A stretch of DNA of 7,926 nt from Candidatus Sumerlaeota bacterium (GCA_021772735.1 JAJFLK010000091.1:1-7926); one strand, 5' to 3'. Positions 1-7,694 are shown, numbered from the stretch's first letter. The notes: generated from the sequence alone by a model not told the origin. Program-made: numbers and translations.

Positions 1-3000
1 AAGGCACTTGAGATCGTCTTCGCGCGTCGCGCCGAGCAATGCGTTCAGGCCTTGCACTTTCGTATCAAAAACCGCATCGAACTGCTCGCGGGTCTTATCC
101 TCGATAGATTTATCCGCCAGGACTCCCGCACCGTGAATCACTCCACGGATCGGGCCCAGCTCGCCGCGCGCCTCGGCTAGAATCTTGCCGACGGCATCGG
201 CATCGCGCACATCGACGGATCGGTAAACCGCGCGGCCACCGGCCTGTTCGATCCGGTCGAGTGTCGTGCGAATCTCGCGTGCCGCCATGCGGCGTCTGAA
301 TTCGCGTTCCAGATCCGAGGGATTGCCGATCGCCCCATTGGACTTGTCGAGGATCGCCTTCTTGATTTGAGAATCTTCGGTCAGGTCGCGCAACCATTCC
401 GGCTCTTCATCGGCCAGGGCGGTCCGGCCCAACAGAACGAGTGTTGGGCTGAAAGCTTCGGCCAGTGCCACGGCCGTTTCGGCCGTCACGCCGCGAGCGC
501 CGCCGGAGACGACAACGACATCGCCGGGCTGGAGCAAAGTGAACGCTTCGTCGCCCTCTTCGGGCCTCTTGACGGGCACCTCGGTCAGCGTGAGCCCCCG
601 GCGGCCCTCGGCCGAGAGGCCAACCTCGACGGGCCCGGCGGTCAGGATTTCTTCGGCAAGAGCGCGGCCCGCCGTTGCGTGATCGCTCCAGGCTGCGGCG
701 ACATCAATGGCCTTGCACTGGACGCCGTCCCACTCCTGATCGGCCGTCTTGGCCAGACCCGCCAGCGCGCCGCCAGCCACCTCGAAGTCGCCGCTCGGGC
801 CGTGGAATCCGAAAGCTCCATCGAGCCGCGCGATCGTCGCGAAAACAGCGGGGCCGCTCCCCGTAGCGGCTTGCAGTGCAGGTGCCGCCAGACGGGCAAG
901 GCCGAAAGCGTGCTTGAGCCACGCCATGTTCCCAGAGGCCTCAGCGTCGGCGCCAACTTGGGGCGGGGAAAGAATCACAAGCCCGCAAAGACCATCAAGG
1001 TCCGAAAGGGCCTCGGATTCATTCCCGGGATTTTCGATCGAGATTCGCCGAATCTGGCAGCCGCGCTCTGCAAGCTCATCGGCCAATGCTGAGCCCAACG
1101 GATCTTGCTCAGAGGCGGCCAGAATAAACAGCGAGCCCCGCGCCGGGACGATTCGATCTCCGTGCCCGGCCGGACCAGCCTCGCCGAGCTCGACGGCTTG
1201 GACAATGTTTCGGATAAGAGCCGCCGGTGCGGCGTGAACGCGATCCCCATTGTTGCCGTTCCTTGACGATCCGTTTGTGCCGGGCGCAGAGTGACCCGCT
1301 GCCGATGGGCCAGCGCCGTTCGCGGATCGCCCGTTAGAAGACTGGCCGTTCGCGATCGGGGCGGAACCATTGCGAGTCTGCTCGACCTGCGCATTTCCAC
1401 TTCCATTGGCCAGGACGGTCCGGGCTTCTTCAACGACCGGAGCCTGCGCGGCCACGCGCGAGCCGTTCATGTTTGCGCCCGTATATTCGATGATCTGGCC
1501 GAGCGTCCGGAATTTGGCCAGGTCTTCGGGCTCGACCCCTGCAGCGTCGGGGAACTCCTCGGACAAGGCCGAGAGAATTTCGACCCGCTTGATCGAATCG
1601 ATCCCGAGGTCCGATTCCATATCCATATCAAGGCTGAGCATCTCGGGCGGATAGCCGGTTTTCTCGCTGACGATCTCAAGGAGCCGTTCGCTCAAGAGCG
1701 CGTGGGCAGAGACTGCGGCCGTATCAGCGCTGGCCGAATCAGTGTCGACTGAATCTCGTGGTGACGGATCAAAACTTGCGGAGACGGATTCGCCAGCATA
1801 TGACGGCGCATCATCTGAACCCTCGCCCAGAAAATTTATGACTTGAGCCAGCGTCCGAAGTTCCGCGAGTTGACCCGGTTCGGGAGAGTTGACCTCGGGC
1901 ATCGCTTCTTGCATGGCCGACAGGATCTCGACCCGCTTGATCGAGTCGATGCCGAGATCGGATTCCATATCCATCTCAAGGTTCAGCATCTCTGCGGGAT
2001 AGCCGGTCTTCTCGGCGACGACTTCGAGCAGGGTGCTGGCAATCAACTCTGTGTTGATCGTGGCGTCCGCTGCGGCGACAGCCTGCTTGGGTTGCGCGGC
2101 AGGCGTCGAAGAAGCTAACGGAATCGCCGACGGCGCGGGCGTTACGGGCCTGTCGGACGAAACCGAAACAGAGGGGACAGGCTGAGGCCTCGCCGGCTTG
2201 GCCCGGGCCGGAGCCGCGACTTCGCCAAGACCCAGTGAGCGGGCGTATAAATTCTGCTGTGCCAGCGCAAGCTGCTCGAAAGTCTCGTGCGCGCGCTCCT
2301 GGCCAAGGAGAAACTTGTGGTGCAACTGCGCGGTCTGATCCTGCAATTGCTGCAAAGCGTTCAGGCTTTCCTGCGTCGCGCGCAGGGCCTCGGCAACCGT
2401 CGGATTGACCGGCATGGAGGACGTTCCCTGGGACGGTGGCGTATGTGAAAATTGCGGTGCGGCGGGAGAGGAAAAACTGCCGGACTGGGGATTACCGGCG
2501 GGCAAGGGACTCTGGGCAGAGCCCACAGGATCGGCGCCTTCGGAGAAGGCAACCCGGGCCTCCGGCGGATGCTCGGGAGGCGGAACAGGGATCTCGTGCG
2601 GCGTGGATTCAACGTCGGGCATTCGGGGCGCGGTGGATTCGGGCTGAGAGGGGGAACTCATAATCGACCTCGCGATCGCAGGGGATGGGATATGGGACCG
2701 GGTTGAATTTCCGTTCCGGGGTTCGGGACGGGCATTGGCGCCGCAGATGGAGATGGTCATTTTCGGGATGCGCCGTTCGGCTTCGCGCTGGAGCAAGGCT
2801 TCGCCGTCTTCCCAAGGCGCCAAATCGACCTCATGGCCGGCTGCGGCAGCGCATGCGATCACGCGGGCCAGATCGGCAATGCCGTTGCCCTGCCCGCTCG
2901 ATGCATCCACGGCGATCACATGCACGTCGTCCTTGTCGGCGAGGATCGACTTCGCCAGGGATGTCAATCGTCCGCCGGGGCCAACTTCGATGAATGTCCG

Positions 3001-5649
3001 CACGCCGTCATCATACATCGTCTCGATCATCTTGACGAATTGCACCGGCCGCGCGATCTGCCCGGCCAGGAGGTCGCGAGCTTGGTCCGCGTCCTCGGGG
3101 TAGACCCCTCCCGTCGTATTTGCGTACACATCGAAAGCAGCTGGCTTGAACTCGGCCTTGCCAAGCACTTCGCGCCAGGCTCCGCGCGCGTCTGCAACCA
3201 AGGGGGAATGAAACGCCGCGCTCACGGGAAGCTGCGTCTGGACGTATCCCTTTTCGCTCAGCACGCCAGAGGCTCGCTCGATCTCGGCGGTCTCGCCGGA
3301 GAGCACGATCTGACGCGGCGCATTGTGATTGGCGATTACAACACCCAGATCATGCTCGGCCAGTATGGTTTCGATCTCGTCGAACTCGGCCTGCACGGCG
3401 AGCATGGCGCCGCCGTCGGCGCCGCCAGCCTCGGCCATCAATTCGCCGCGCTGGAGGGCAAGATCGTGCAGGGCCGTAATATCAATTCGGTGCCCTGCAA
3501 ACAGGGCCACGAGCTCTCCGAAGCTGTGCCCGGCGGCGGCCTGGGGCGCAATGCCGAACATCGCCAAAATGCAAAGCGTCCCGACGCTCACCGCGCCGAT
3601 CGCCGGCTGGGCGCGCTGCGTCGCGCGCAGGGCCAGCTCGGTCAGCTTTTCGAGCTCGTCGCTAAAGACCGGAAGCGGAAAAATGAAATCGCTCAACTGA
3701 CGCGCGATATCCGTCACGTCGCTGTATCCCAAATCGGCGTGTCCGAGGGTCTCCTGCATTTTCGGAAAAACGCATGCCAGATCGAGGCACATCCCGACGT
3801 ATTGCGACCCTTGACCGGGGAACAGGAAACCGATCTTCCCGATCTTGCGTTCGCACCCGAAATACGCGCCGCCAGGCGTGGACCACGATTTGCGTCCCGC
3901 CATCCGGTCCATCGTATTCAGCAATCCACGCAGGAGCGTCGAGGTGTCAGTCTTGTCTTTCTCGCAGACCTGCACGAGCCGGAAGGCGTCGTTGCTCGTG
4001 AAATCACGGCGCGACCGGGCAGACGCAATCTTGAAATCGTGCCAGTCTTCGATGGAGGCAAGCTCGCGCAGTTTGGCGCGCAGCTCATCTTCGCTTGAGG
4101 CCGAGAGCGCGACGATCTCAACCCGGCCGTCCCAATCGACTTCTGTCTTCTCGCTCCCGTATTCCTCCAGAACTGCGTGGAAATTGCTCCCACCGAAGCC
4201 GAATGAACTGACCCCGGCCCGCCTCGGGTGCCCGGGTCGAGCCATCCACGGACGCTTGCGGGTGTTCAAATACAGCGGGCCGTTCTCGGCATCGATCGCC
4301 GGATTGGGCCGGTCGACTTTGATCGTCGGCGGCAGGACTTTATGACGCAGCGCCAGGATCGCCTTAATCATACCGGCCACGCCCGCGGCGGCTTTGGTGT
4401 GTCCGATCTGGCTTTTCACTGAACCCAGCGCGCACCAAGGCTCCGAGTGCGCAATGCCCGCGCGAGGTTTGCAATCATCCGCCGCAGGCTCACGGGCTTC
4501 GTTGAAAACCGATGCCAGCGCTTCGACTTCAATTGCGTCGCCAACCTTGGTGCCCGTCCCGTGCGCCTCGACCAGCTCGACCGTCGTCGGAGAGACGCCA
4601 GCCGTGGCGTAAGCGTCGCGCAACGCGCGAGCCTGGCCCGAAGCGTCCGGCGCATAAATCGCTTTGCCGCGCCCGTCGCTTGCCGTGCCGATGCCTTTCA
4701 GAACCGCGTAGATCCGGTCGCCATCACGCTCGGCGTCGGCGAGGCGTTTCATGACGACCATCCCGACGCCCTCGCCGATGATCGTCCCGTCGGCCGAGGC
4801 GTCGAATGGCTTCGAATCGCCCGTTGGCGAAAGCGCCGGGGTCTTGGAAAAACACATGTACATGAAGATATCGTTGAACGCGTCCACTCCCCCGGTGACG
4901 GCCAGCTCAGCGCGGCCCGAGGTCAACTCAAGAGCTGCCAGATGCGCGGCGCTGATCGAACTCGCGCAGGCGGCATCCACGACACAATTCGTCCCGTGCA
5001 GGTTCAGCCGATTTGCCACACGCCCGGCCACGACGTTTCCCAGCAGGCCGGGGAACGAATCCTCCTGCCACGCCACGTAGGCGTTGCCAATATTGCGCAC
5101 GATATCTTCGGTTACGTCGCCGGGAAGTCCCGCATCTCGCATCGCCTTGCGCCAGATCGGATGACCGAGCCGGCCGCCCAGGCTGATGGATAATTCCAGC
5201 GTGCCGGTGACGCCGAGGATGACGCTGGTCTTGCTGTGCTTGTAATCGCCGCCCGGCCCATATCCGGCATCGGCCAAGGCGCCCTGCGCGACGAGCAGGC
5301 TGAGCAATTGCGCCGTGTCGGTCCCTTTGATAGCCGAGGGTGAAATTCCGAATTCGGTCGGATCGAAATCCACGGGCGAGAGGAATCCGCCACGACGGCA
5401 ATAGGTCCGGTCCGGATGCTTGGGGTCGTCGTGGTAATAATCTTCCGGGCTCCAGTGGCTCTCGGGCACCTCGGAGATTCCGTCCACGCCATTCTTGACA
5501 TTTGACCAGTATTCGGTGGTGCTCTGGGCCTGGGGAAACAGGCAGCTCATGCCGATGATCGCGATGGGCTCATCTGCGCGAGCGTGCGTGGCATCGACCG
5601 CCGCATCGGCAGCCGCGAGGTCATCACGACTTTTTGAGTTCTCACCCAT
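1..5649 (-). CDS. pfaA: PfaA-like polyunsaturated fatty acid / polyketide synthase subunit (KS-AT-ACP-ACP-KR...), 3' partial
   Basis: Iterative type I synthase subunit, presumably cytoplasmic, that builds a fatty or polyketide chain from malonyl units. The frame is open for 1,883 codons from ATG at 5649 and runs off the left edge. Domains: KS at about residues 25-500, with catalytic Cys228 (DAACASS), His363 (HGTGTKVGD) and His417 (GHTKAAAG), so the Cys-His-His triad is intact. AT at about 604-935, with FPGQGSQ, Ser709 in GHSFGE and His814 in AAFHSP; the AFH form suggests malonyl specificity. A helical Gln-rich segment lies at 1083-1139, ACPs at 1198-1275 and 1315-1392 with attachment serines 1236 and 1352, and an Asn-Gly linker at 1393-1470. 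The KR region runs from about 1475, with nucleotide-binding SGGARGVTAE near 1715; its catalytic Ser/Tyr are beyond the edge. The motif TYCRRGGF near residue 82 is typical of PfaA-type KS. ATG was chosen over in-frame GTG 5661 and TTG 5667; an in-frame TGA lies at 5701-5703. The ribosome site is weak. The family assignment is firm; the lipid product is unknown. Confidence 0.95.
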   Translation of the reverse strand, partial: MGENSKSRDDLAAADAAVDATHARADEPIAIIGMSCLFPQAQSTTEYWSNVKNGVDGISEVPESHWSPEDYYHDDPKHPDRTYCRRGGFLSPVDFDPTEFGISPSAIKGTDTAQLLSLLVAQGALADAGYGPGGDYKHSKTSVILGVTGTLELSISLGGRLGHPIWRKAMRDAGLPGDVTEDIVRNIGNAYVAWQEDSFPGLLGNVVAGRVANRLNLHGTNCVVDAACASSISAAHLAALELTSGRAELAVTGGVDAFNDIFMYMCFSKTPALSPTGDSKPFDASADGTIIGEGVGMVVMKRLADAERDGDRIYAVLKGIGTASDGRGKAIYAPDASGQARALRDAYATAGVSPTTVELVEAHGTGTKVGDAIEVEALASVFNEAREPAADDCKPRAGIAHSEPWCALGSVKSQIGHTKAAAGVAGMIKAILALRHKVLPPTIKVDRPNPAIDAENGPLYLNTRKRPWMARPGHPRRAGVSSFGFGGSNFHAVLEEYGSEKTEVDWDGRVEIVALSASSEDELRAKLRELASIEDWHDFKIASARSRRDFTSNDAFRLVQVCEKDKTDTSTLLRGLLNTMDRMAGRKSWSTPGGAYFGCERKIGKIGFLFPGQGSQYVGMCLDLACVFPKMQETLGHADLGYSDVTDIARQLSDFIFPLPVFSDELEKLTELALRATQRAQPAIGAVSVGTLCILAMFGIAPQAAAGHSFGELVALFAGHRIDITALHDLALQRGELMAEAGGADGGAMLAVQAEFDEIETILAEHDLGVVIANHNAPRQIVLSGETAEIERASGVLSEKGYVQTQLPVSAAFHSPLVADARGAWREVLGKAEFKPAAFDVYANTTGGVYPEDADQARDLLAGQIARPVQFVKMIETMYDDGVRTFIEVGPGGRLTSLAKSILADKDDVHVIAVDASSGQGNGIADLARVIACAAAAGHEVDLAPWEDGEALLQREAERRIPKMTISICGANARPEPRNGNSTRSHIPSPAIARSIMSSPSQPESTAPRMPDVESTPHEIPVPPPEHPPEARVAFSEGADPVGSAQSPLPAGNPQSGSFSSPAAPQFSHTPPSQGTSSMPVNPTVAEALRATQESLNALQQLQDQTAQLHHKFLLGQERAHETFEQLALAQQNLYARSLGLGEVAAPARAKPARPQPVPSVSVSSDRPVTPAPSAIPLASSTPAAQPKQAVAAADATINTELIASTLLEVVAEKTGYPAEMLNLEMDMESDLGIDSIKRVEILSAMQEAMPEVNSPEPGQLAELRTLAQVINFLGEGSDDAPSYAGESVSASFDPSPRDSVDTDSASADTAAVSAHALLSERLLEIVSEKTGYPPEMLSLDMDMESDLGIDSIKRVEILSALSEEFPDAAGVEPEDLAKFRTLGQIIEYTGANMNGSRVAAQAPVVEEARTVLANGSGNAQVEQTRNGSAPIANGQSSNGRSANGAGPSAAGHSAPGTNGSSRNGNNGDRVHAAPAALIRNIVQAVELGEAGPAGHGDRIVPARGSLFILAASEQDPLGSALADELAERGCQIRRISIENPGNESEALSDLDGLCGLVILSPPQVGADAEASGNMAWLKHAFGLARLAAPALQAATGSGPAVFATIARLDGAFGFHGPSGDFEVAGGALAGLAKTADQEWDGVQCKAIDVAAAWSDHATAGRALAEEILTAGPVEVGLSAEGRRGLTLTEVPVKRPEEGDEAFTLLQPGDVVVVSGGARGVTAETAVALAEAFSPTLVLLGRTALADEEPEWLRDLTEDSQIKKAILDKSNGAIGNPSDLEREFRRRMAAREIRTTLDRIEQAGGRAVYRSVDVRDADAVGKILAEARGELGPIRGVIHGAGVLADKSIEDKTREQFDAVFDTKVQGLNALLGATREDDLKCL
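1240..1473 (-). other. Asn-Gly/Ser-rich low-complexity linker between ACP2 and the KR region
   Basis: Residues about 1393-1470 hold nine Asn-Gly dipeptides spaced irregularly in a Ser/Ala/Gly-rich background, with no recognisable fold. It most likely acts as a flexible tether letting the carrier domains swing between KS, AT and KR. Low complexity is seen directly; the tether role is inferred from its place between domains. Confidence 0.75.
1474..2058 (-). repeat. Tandem acyl carrier protein domains (two copies) inside the PfaA-like synthase
   Basis: Two homologous carrier domains lie in tandem: ACP1 at about 1825-2058 and ACP2 at about 1474-1707, with their modified serines 116 residues apart. 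By hand alignment 47 of 77 residues match, and an 18-residue core ending in DSIKRVEIL around the serine is identical. The DNA is also closely similar in the core (the GATATGGAA stretch and the GATCAAGCGGGTCGA stretch recur). Each serine (codons at 1942-1944 and 1594-1596) should carry the phosphopantetheine arm that holds the growing chain. PfaA proteins usually have more copies, commonly four to nine, so this array is short. The copies are separated by an Asp/Ser-rich spacer. Confidence 0.93.
2233..2403 (-). other. Predicted helical, Gln-rich segment between AT and the ACPs
   Basis: Residues about 1083-1139 of the synthase form a segment rich in Gln, Leu, Ala and Glu (for example LNALQQLQDQTAQLHH) with a heptad-like spacing of Leu and few helix breakers. 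It is flanked on both sides by Pro/Ser/Ala-rich linkers (about 975-1082 and 1142-1195). This looks like an amphipathic helix or coiled coil that could mediate dimer contacts or docking. That role is inferred from composition only; no catalytic motif is visible here. Confidence 0.55.
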
Positions 5650-5797
5650 ATATTGAGGCACCCCCAAAGGCGACGCTTGCCGCCCTCCCGTGCAGTCAGA
5701 TCAGCCTATACAAATAGCTCGTTCATGCCCGCAAGCACGTTTACGCAGGAAGCCCCAAGCCCGAGGCCGCCCCGTCGGCTGTCAATCATAGCCATAT
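5650..5797. other. Intergenic gap between pfaD-like and pfaA-like genes
   Basis: This 148-base gap has no convincing ORF and no rho-independent terminator (no stable stem followed by a T run on the minus strand). It contains the -10 of the candidate promoter and a G-rich stretch (GGGGGTG) ending about 11 bases before the ATG that may serve as a poor ribosome site. The lack of a terminator fits co-transcription of the two genes. Confidence 0.6.
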
Positions 5798-5812
5798 CTA
5801 GAGCAGGTTCAA
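5785..5812 (-). promoter_or_regulatory. Candidate sigma70-type promoter for the PfaA-like gene
   Basis: On the minus strand TTGAAC (5812-5807) is followed after 16 bases by TATGAT (5790-5785), matching 4/6 and 5/6 of the consensus hexamers. The -35 part lies in the last codons of the pfaD-like gene and the -10 just after its stop, giving a leader of roughly 130 bases before the ATG. It could provide extra transcription of the synthase in addition to read-through from pfaD. Such matches also arise by chance, so this is tentative. Confidence 0.3.
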
Positions 5813-7480
5813 CCGTTCTTTGAGTTCAATTAAGGGCCGGGGGATCGCCCTGGCAATCTCCGGCGGCAGCCCGACTCCCTGCGAGCGCAGGCTTTGGACT
5901 CGAAGCAGGCGGGCGGCTCCGGCCAGGAGGTTCAGCGCGAGCGTCTGGACCGTCCGCTCTTCGGCCGCCTCCAGGCAGCTCCCCTTGACCCATTCGTTAA
6001 ACGCCGCCATCGCCGGGCCGCACCAGATCTGGTAGTCGATCTTGCGTTCGGGGACTCCGGCGTTCGCCCAGTGGGAACTCATCCCCAGATACCATCGGAA
6101 AACGAGGGCCATCCGGTGTTTCGGCTCGCTCTCGGCACGCTCGATCTGGCGCGGATCGCGCTCGGCGAAAAATCGCCGCGTTTCGGCCCAGATGTCATCG
6201 AGCGAAGCCTGAAAAACATCGCGCTCCAGAGCCTCGCGCACATCGGCGGGGATCTCTTCGATCGACCCATAAGCCCGGAAGTGCTCGTAGAGCTTGGAGG
6301 CGCGCATGGCAAACATCGTTCCGCGTTTCAAGACCTGAACCTTCACGCCCATCTCAAACATATCGGCCGCCGGGGCCATCGTGACGTCGGCCTGGCGGGC
6401 GGCGCACAGCATCTCCCGAACGACGGCCGAAGTCCCCGATTCGACGCACGATTGATTGATCGACCCGGTCAGGACATATGCCGCGCCCATCGCAAAAGCC
6501 GCAGCAGCCGACGCGGGCGTTCCGATCCCGCCGGCCGCGCCAACGCGAAGCCTCTCGGTGTATCCGAATTTCTCCTGCATCCGATCCCTGAGCGCGAGCA
6601 TGGTCGGGAGCATGGTCATGAACGGTCGATTATCGGTGTGGCCGCCCGAATCGGCCTCGGCCGTCAGATCCTGTGCCATCGGAATTCGCCGGGCCAGCTC
6701 GGCCTGCTCCGGCGTGATCTCGCCCGATTCGATCAGCTTGGCGAGCAACTTCGCCGGCGGCGGGGAGAAAAACCGCTCGGCGACCTCGATTCGAGAGACC
6801 TTGGCTATAACGCGATTGGGCGCGATGACCCCACCGTCGGGCCCCAAGTGGATGCCCTGGACGCGATAACGAACGATCGGCAGGGTCAGCCGAAGATACG
6901 CCGAGGCGCTGACCAGCCTGACGCCGCGCCGCAAGTAAAGATCGACAATGGCCGCTTCGAGCGAGGGTTCGGCCGGACTGTTGATCAGATTAAAACCGAA
7001 CGGAAGGTGGCCTTCGTCGGTGCGCAGGCTCTCCTGGATTCGGTCGATTGCCGCTTCGACTCGATCCGGCGGGAGTCCCGCCGCGCCGAAAAACCCCAAC
7101 ATCCCGGCCCGCGCCATCGCCTCGACCAGCGGTTCGGGCGAGAGCCCGTTGGCCATCGCGCCGGCGACGTAAGGATAACGAAGTCCGTGATCGGCGCAGA
7201 ACGAAGGATCGCCCAATGATTCGAGCCGACCCGCGCCGACATAAGCACGAATGGGATAGAGGCCTCGATCCGGATCATCTCGACCTTCATCGACGCCGGC
7301 CGCCGCGCCCTCGACTTCGCCGCCAGTGGCGATGCCCAGGCCCGTGTCTGTTTCGACAACGATGAAAGGGGCTTCGAGGTGGCCGAGCGCGCGGTCCAGC
7401 GCCGCGACTCCCGTCTCCGGCTTCGCTTCGCCGGCTCGCCAATAGCCTGTCCCCGATGGTTTGCTCTGGGTCAGCGTCAA
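5798..7480 (-). CDS. pfaD: PfaD-family enoyl reductase (FMN-dependent, PUFA/polyketide synthase partner)
   Basis: Trans-acting enoyl reductase of the Pfa system. It should reduce the 2-enoyl intermediate on the synthase carrier domains using a flavin and NAD(P)H. From TTG at 7480 it is 560 residues, about the usual family length. Visible features: an N-terminal GYWRAGEA region (12-19), a flavin-binding TIM barrel with RYPYVAGAMANG (101-112), EADSGGHTDNRP (275-286), GAAGGIGTPASAAAA (314-328) and YVLTGSINQ (335-343), then the PfaD-specific C-terminal part with FRWYLGMSSHW (461-471) and DYQIWCGPAM (482-491). The TTG start is chosen because AAGGGGAGG lies 7 bases upstream. The frame stays open further upstream but only by reading through the tRNA-Leu gene, and no ATG lies between. 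It precedes the PfaA-like gene by 148 bases on the same strand, so a shared operon is likely. PfaD-like reductases also serve trans-AT polyketide synthases, but the neighbour favours a Pfa system. Confidence 0.95.
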   Translation of the reverse strand: MTLTQSKPSGTGYWRAGEAKPETGVAALDRALGHLEAPFIVVETDTGLGIATGGEVEGAAAGVDEGRDDPDRGLYPIRAYVGAGRLESLGDPSFCADHGLRYPYVAGAMANGLSPEPLVEAMARAGMLGFFGAAGLPPDRVEAAIDRIQESLRTDEGHLPFGFNLINSPAEPSLEAAIVDLYLRRGVRLVSASAYLRLTLPIVRYRVQGIHLGPDGGVIAPNRVIAKVSRIEVAERFFSPPPAKLLAKLIESGEITPEQAELARRIPMAQDLTAEADSGGHTDNRPFMTMLPTMLALRDRMQEKFGYTERLRVGAAGGIGTPASAAAAFAMGAAYVLTGSINQSCVESGTSAVVREMLCAARQADVTMAPAADMFEMGVKVQVLKRGTMFAMRASKLYEHFRAYGSIEEIPADVREALERDVFQASLDDIWAETRRFFAERDPRQIERAESEPKHRMALVFRWYLGMSSHWANAGVPERKIDYQIWCGPAMAAFNEWVKGSCLEAAEERTVQTLALNLLAGAARLLRVQSLRSQGVGLPPEIARAIPRPLIELKERLNLL

Positions 7481-7487
7481 GCCACAC

Positions 7488-7496
7488 CCTCCCCTT
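7488..7496 (-). promoter_or_regulatory. Strong Shine-Dalgarno site deciding the TTG start of pfaD
   Basis: AAGGGGAGG on the minus strand ends 7 bases before the TTG codon at 7480-7478. It is the only strong ribosome site between the tRNA 3' end and the first conserved PfaD residues, and it decides the start. Confidence 0.8.
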
Positions 7497-7521
7497 GTTC
7501 TCAGTTTTGATGAATCTGTGA

Positions 7522-7540
7522 ATCCCGGCTCGGGCGGGAT
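7522..7540 (-). other. Small inverted repeat between tRNA-Leu and pfaD
   Basis: ATCCCG and CGGGAT can pair in a 6-bp stem with a 7-base loop, 12 bases after the tRNA CCA end. No T run follows on the minus strand, so it is not a canonical rho-independent terminator. It might serve as a 3' processing or stabilising hairpin for the tRNA transcript, or be chance in GC-rich DNA. Confidence 0.3.
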
Positions 7541-7551
7541 CGATTTTAAGT

Positions 7552-7636
7552 TGGTGCGGACGGAGGGACTTGAACCCACACTCCCGAAGGAACCAGATCC
7601 TAAATCTGGCGCGTCTGCCAATTCCGCCACGTCCGC
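7552..7636 (-). tRNA. tRNA-Leu, anticodon UAG, with encoded CCA
   Basis: An 85-base class II tRNA. The acceptor stem GCGGACG pairs fully with CGTCCGC, followed by A73 and an encoded CCA (7554-7552). The anticodon stem CCAGA/TCTGG encloses loop TTTAGGA, giving anticodon TAG (7602-7600), which reads CUN leucine codons. A long variable arm with a TTCG-capped stem (CC-TTCG-GG) is typical of tRNA-Leu. The T loop is TTCAAGT. The T stem GTGGG/CCCTC carries one T-T mismatch, which is somewhat unusual; otherwise the gene looks functional. It lies 71 bases upstream of pfaD on the same strand. Confidence 0.97.
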
Positions 7637-7664
7637 TCGCCGCCGGGGCATCCTGTGCCGGGCG

Positions 7665-7694
7665 ATCATATCGGTCCGTGGCTCCCCCGCGCAA
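7665..7694 (-). promoter_or_regulatory. Candidate promoter for tRNA-Leu
   Basis: TATGAT (7670-7665) matches 5 of 6 bases of the -10 consensus and lies 28 bases before the mature tRNA 5' end. TTGCGC (7694-7689), 18 bases upstream of it, is a weak -35 (3 of 6). The location is right for a short tRNA leader. With no terminator between the tRNA and pfaD, transcription from here might also reach pfaD; this is inferred. Confidence 0.4.

Noticed and set aside
367..1092. 241-codon ORF on the plus strand
   Set aside because: Antisense to the KR region of the synthase and without family features.
2361..2815. Possible frameshift in the Pro/Ser-rich linker after the AT domain
   Set aside because: Codon-by-codon translation is continuous from 5649 to 1 with no stop, and both ACPs and the KR follow in the same frame. 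The odd composition is simply a disordered linker.
2833..4098. 421-codon ORF on the plus strand
   Set aside because: Antisense to the AT and linker region of the PfaA-like gene. The real frame shows intact AT motifs; the antisense product has no recognisable motif and is a GC-rich shadow.
5689..5738. Second promoter-like pair in the pfaD-pfaA gap (TTGCGG and TATAGG, 18 apart)
   Set aside because: Only 3/6 and 4/6 matches to consensus, weaker than the TTGAAC-TATGAT pair; not supported enough to list.
5894..7219. 441-codon ORF on the plus strand
   Set aside because: Antisense to pfaD, Arg/Gly/His-rich with no recognisable domain; explained by codon bias of pfaD.
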